Assembly (NCBI GenBank): GCA_003024175.1
Contig: MDYQ01000213.1
Coordinates: forward strand, 1-46,665
Length of the DNA stretch: 46,665 nucleotides
Source: Planoprotostelium fungivorum
Taxonomy: Eukaryota; Evosea; Variosea; Cavosteliida; Cavosteliaceae
Direction: 5' to 3'
The position numbers were made by a program, and so were the translations under genes. Position 1 is the stretch's first letter. Each line of letters starts with the position of its first letter. This document shows positions 44,947-46,665 of this stretch, in pieces. The notes under the pieces were generated by a model, which saw nothing but the letters and a program-made list of their open reading frames with translations, was not told the DNA's origin and made no database searches.

Positions 44947-46665
44947 ATGCCTTGTACGGTGAAGGTCCGCGTCATAGAGGCCAGGAATCTACCCGTGATG
45001 GATCGCAGCTCTGATCTGACGGACGCTTACGTTGAGTTGAGATTCTTGGACTCTGTCAAGAAGACAGAGATCAGGAGAAAGACATTGAACCCGATATGGA
45101 ATGAAGATTTTCGATTCGAAGTACCACAAGATTCTCAACTGCAAGATCATCCCATCAAATTGAAGTGAGAATGGTTGTTATAGAGGATGAGTCTGATGGA
45201 ATGAAGAGTATATGATCACGACGTAGTATCGGCCGACGACGTGATTGGAACGATTCACGTGGATCTCAATTGTCTTCTCAACAAGAGCGGTGGACAGATT
45301 GCCGGTTGGTTTCCCATCTTCGACACCTTACGCGGTATGTCATAACCATCGACCATCTTTCCCTCTCCATCACCTCCGCGTGTCGCACACCGTCACGACC
45401 ATGTGATCCATCACGTCTGATGAACACCATCAGGTATCCGAGGTGATCTGAACATCGTGGTCAAAGTGGAATTATTCGGCGACGTCAACGAGTTCAGAGA
45501 GGCCTCCACGGGCGTACAATTCATAGCGAGTGAGTTACACCGTTCAACACCGAGCTCATTCGAAAAAAAATGACACGAGTGAGGTTCGAAGCCGGAGCTG
45601 TTTCACGAGATCGTAGAGAGCCAAGGTCTGGTAGCATACATCGTCGTGAAGAGTGATCCAGAATATCACTGGATGGATAATTTCAGAGCTTCTAGAATAT
45701 CGAACGAGGAGAGACAATTGTTACTGTACAACTTATCAGGGTGAGCCATCGCAGCCACTCGAAATTTCTCTCGAACTTCATGGAGAAGGGAAATTTCAGA
45801 GAAGATTCAACGTCGACAGGAAGTTGAGGAGACACATTGGAAAGAAGGCCATCGAAATGGGAGGCAACACTGTCTTAGGCTACAACCAATACTTTGATTT
45901 AGAAGGAGAGAACGGAATCGTTGCCAGGGGCTACGGTACATGCTGTACGACCAAGGTAGACGTCCTCTCGTAACGTCCATCTACAACGCCACTCATCGTC
46001 TTCAGGACATTCGAGAAGGTGGTATCAACACGGAAGATGCATCGCCTCTCGTCCCAAAAAAGATTGCAAGTCTAAATATTCCTCATTCGGGCAGTCTCGA
46101 AAATATGTCGACGATCTTGTCGACGCCAGAGATCAAGGACAACATGATGAATTCTTCCAATTTTCCGGTCAAGCTGTTGACCCTCAACAATTTTGAGATT
46201 GAGGACGTGGAGAGATTCGGTGGTATCGTCATCGCCAGGTACGTCGTTCTACAACGCGCCACATATCATTCTACAACTCGCCATCCACAGTCGACGTCGA
46301 CGCTGACTCGTTGTAGATCGGTCAAATATCTGTCCCACGCCAAGAGCTCTTCGGCCAAGGGAGGAAAGAAATTGAGGAACGAATGGTGGCAAGAGATTCG
46401 AGAGGAAATCAGAACACACGCCAGATTCTTTGGTTGTGACACCGTTATCGGTTACCACGAGATGTTCACCATGGACTGTGACAAGGGTGTGGCTCGTTGT
46501 AGTCGGAAGATTCGCAGAAAATTCTGACGGAGACAGAGATCTGCGTGTTGACGGCCGTGGGTACGGCGGCGATGATGAGTTCGAAGTATTCGGGGCCCAT
46601 TTTTAATGATCAGACGTCAACAGCGACAAGAGAGGAGAAGATCAAGAGAAAGGGTGAGACGAACA
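44947..46665 (+). CDS. C2CD5: C2CD5/CDP138-like C2-domain protein, 3'-truncated by the window
   Basis: In animals this protein is a Ca2+/phospholipid-binding factor for vesicle (GLUT4) insertion. The N-terminal C2 domain begins MPCTVKVRVIEARNLPVMD with Ca2+-site acids (VMDRSSDLTDAYVEL, VYDHDVVSADDVIG). It continues GWFPIFDTLRGIRGDLNIVVKVELFGD. The conserved C2CD5 body follows: VKSDPEYHWMDNFRASRISNEERQ, IGKKAIEMGGNTVLGYNQYFDLEGENGIVARGYGT and later CDTVIGYHEMFTMDCDKG then ILTETEICVLTAVGTAA. This order closely matches the animal protein as I recall it. About nine introns are inferred, including a 78-nt intron (46239-46316) with three GTTGTAGA-type motifs and a 29-nt intron near 46489-46517. The window ends in a GTGAGA donor. 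Confidence 0.86.
46239..46316 (+). repeat. C2CD5 intron with inverted GTTGTAGA motifs at both ends
   Basis: Starting GTACGTCG, it has TTCTACAACGCGCC and ATTCTACAACTCGCC, and ends CTCGTTGTAG at the acceptor. The first and last copies are inverted relative to each other, so the intron could fold end to end. Confidence 0.75.

Noticed and set aside
45585-45605. GGTTCGAAGCC resembling a tRNA B-box
   Set aside because: It lies in a C2CD5 exon/intron edge, with no matching A-box or cloverleaf around it.

Overview
This is a gene-dense nuclear fragment of a eukaryote. Most genes are split by many very short introns (about 25 to 80 nt, usually GTGAGN or GTNNGN to AG). 3' ends often carry AATAAA, and intergenic gaps are small. 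Gene content includes a nucleoporin, HOPS/CORVET VPS16, an ER SNARE, katanin, RRP5, mitochondrial complex I and an LRR receptor tyrosine kinase. This suggests a free-living unicellular eukaryote, most likely an amoebozoan; a protosteloid amoeba is possible. That placement is inference from gene content and the split complex I gene, not a database match.

Layout. 1-3976 (+): 3' part of NUP155/Nup170. 4237-5553 (-): mitotic cyclin with an ABBA-like motif and a destruction box. 5554-6775: weak, unresolved coding signal. 6776-7912 (-): USE1 SNARE. 8083-9038 (-): Lys-rich protein with a NYN/PIN-like domain. 9757-12657 (+): Vps10/sortilin receptor. 12949-13252 (+): small DnaJ-type zinc-finger protein. 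13562-13951 (-): ubiquitin-like protein. 14373-15864 (-): BAR-SH3 protein. 15925-20190 (+): VPS16. 20239-21481 (-): 3-ketoacyl-CoA reductase-like SDR. 21582-22904 (-): GT69/CAP59-type mannosyltransferase. 23339-29909 (-): receptor kinase with a beta-helix, LRRs, one TM segment and a tyrosine-kinase domain. 30249-33147 (-): three unidentified genes, one with an in-frame TGA before a perfect hairpin. 33411-34059 (-): secreted Cys-rich protein built from duplicated exons. 34245-39670 (-): RRP5. 39808-40814 (+): NDUFS1 Fe-S half only. 41160-42137 (+): predicted myristoylated PH-like protein. 42211-44799 (-): katanin p60. 44947-46665 (+): C2CD5, cut by the window end.

Functional links. A membrane-traffic theme runs through the left half: USE1 (Golgi-ER fusion), Vps10 receptor (lysosomal sorting), BAR-SH3 (curvature and endocytosis) and VPS16 (tethering). 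BAR-SH3 and VPS16 share a 60-bp divergent promoter gap. C2CD5, at the right edge, is also a vesicle-traffic protein. No true operons are seen, but several neighbours are divergent or convergent with gaps of 50 to 150 bp.

The most unusual signal is at the intron level. Unrelated genes carry introns sharing short motifs: GTTGTAGATGG / CCATCTACAAC, TTTTGGCGGGAAA / TTTCCCGCCAAAA, and GAAATTTCG-rich palindromes. Some copies include the GTGAG donor, occur in both orientations, or supply the TAG acceptor. This resembles introner-like elements, that is, introns propagated as mobile sequence.
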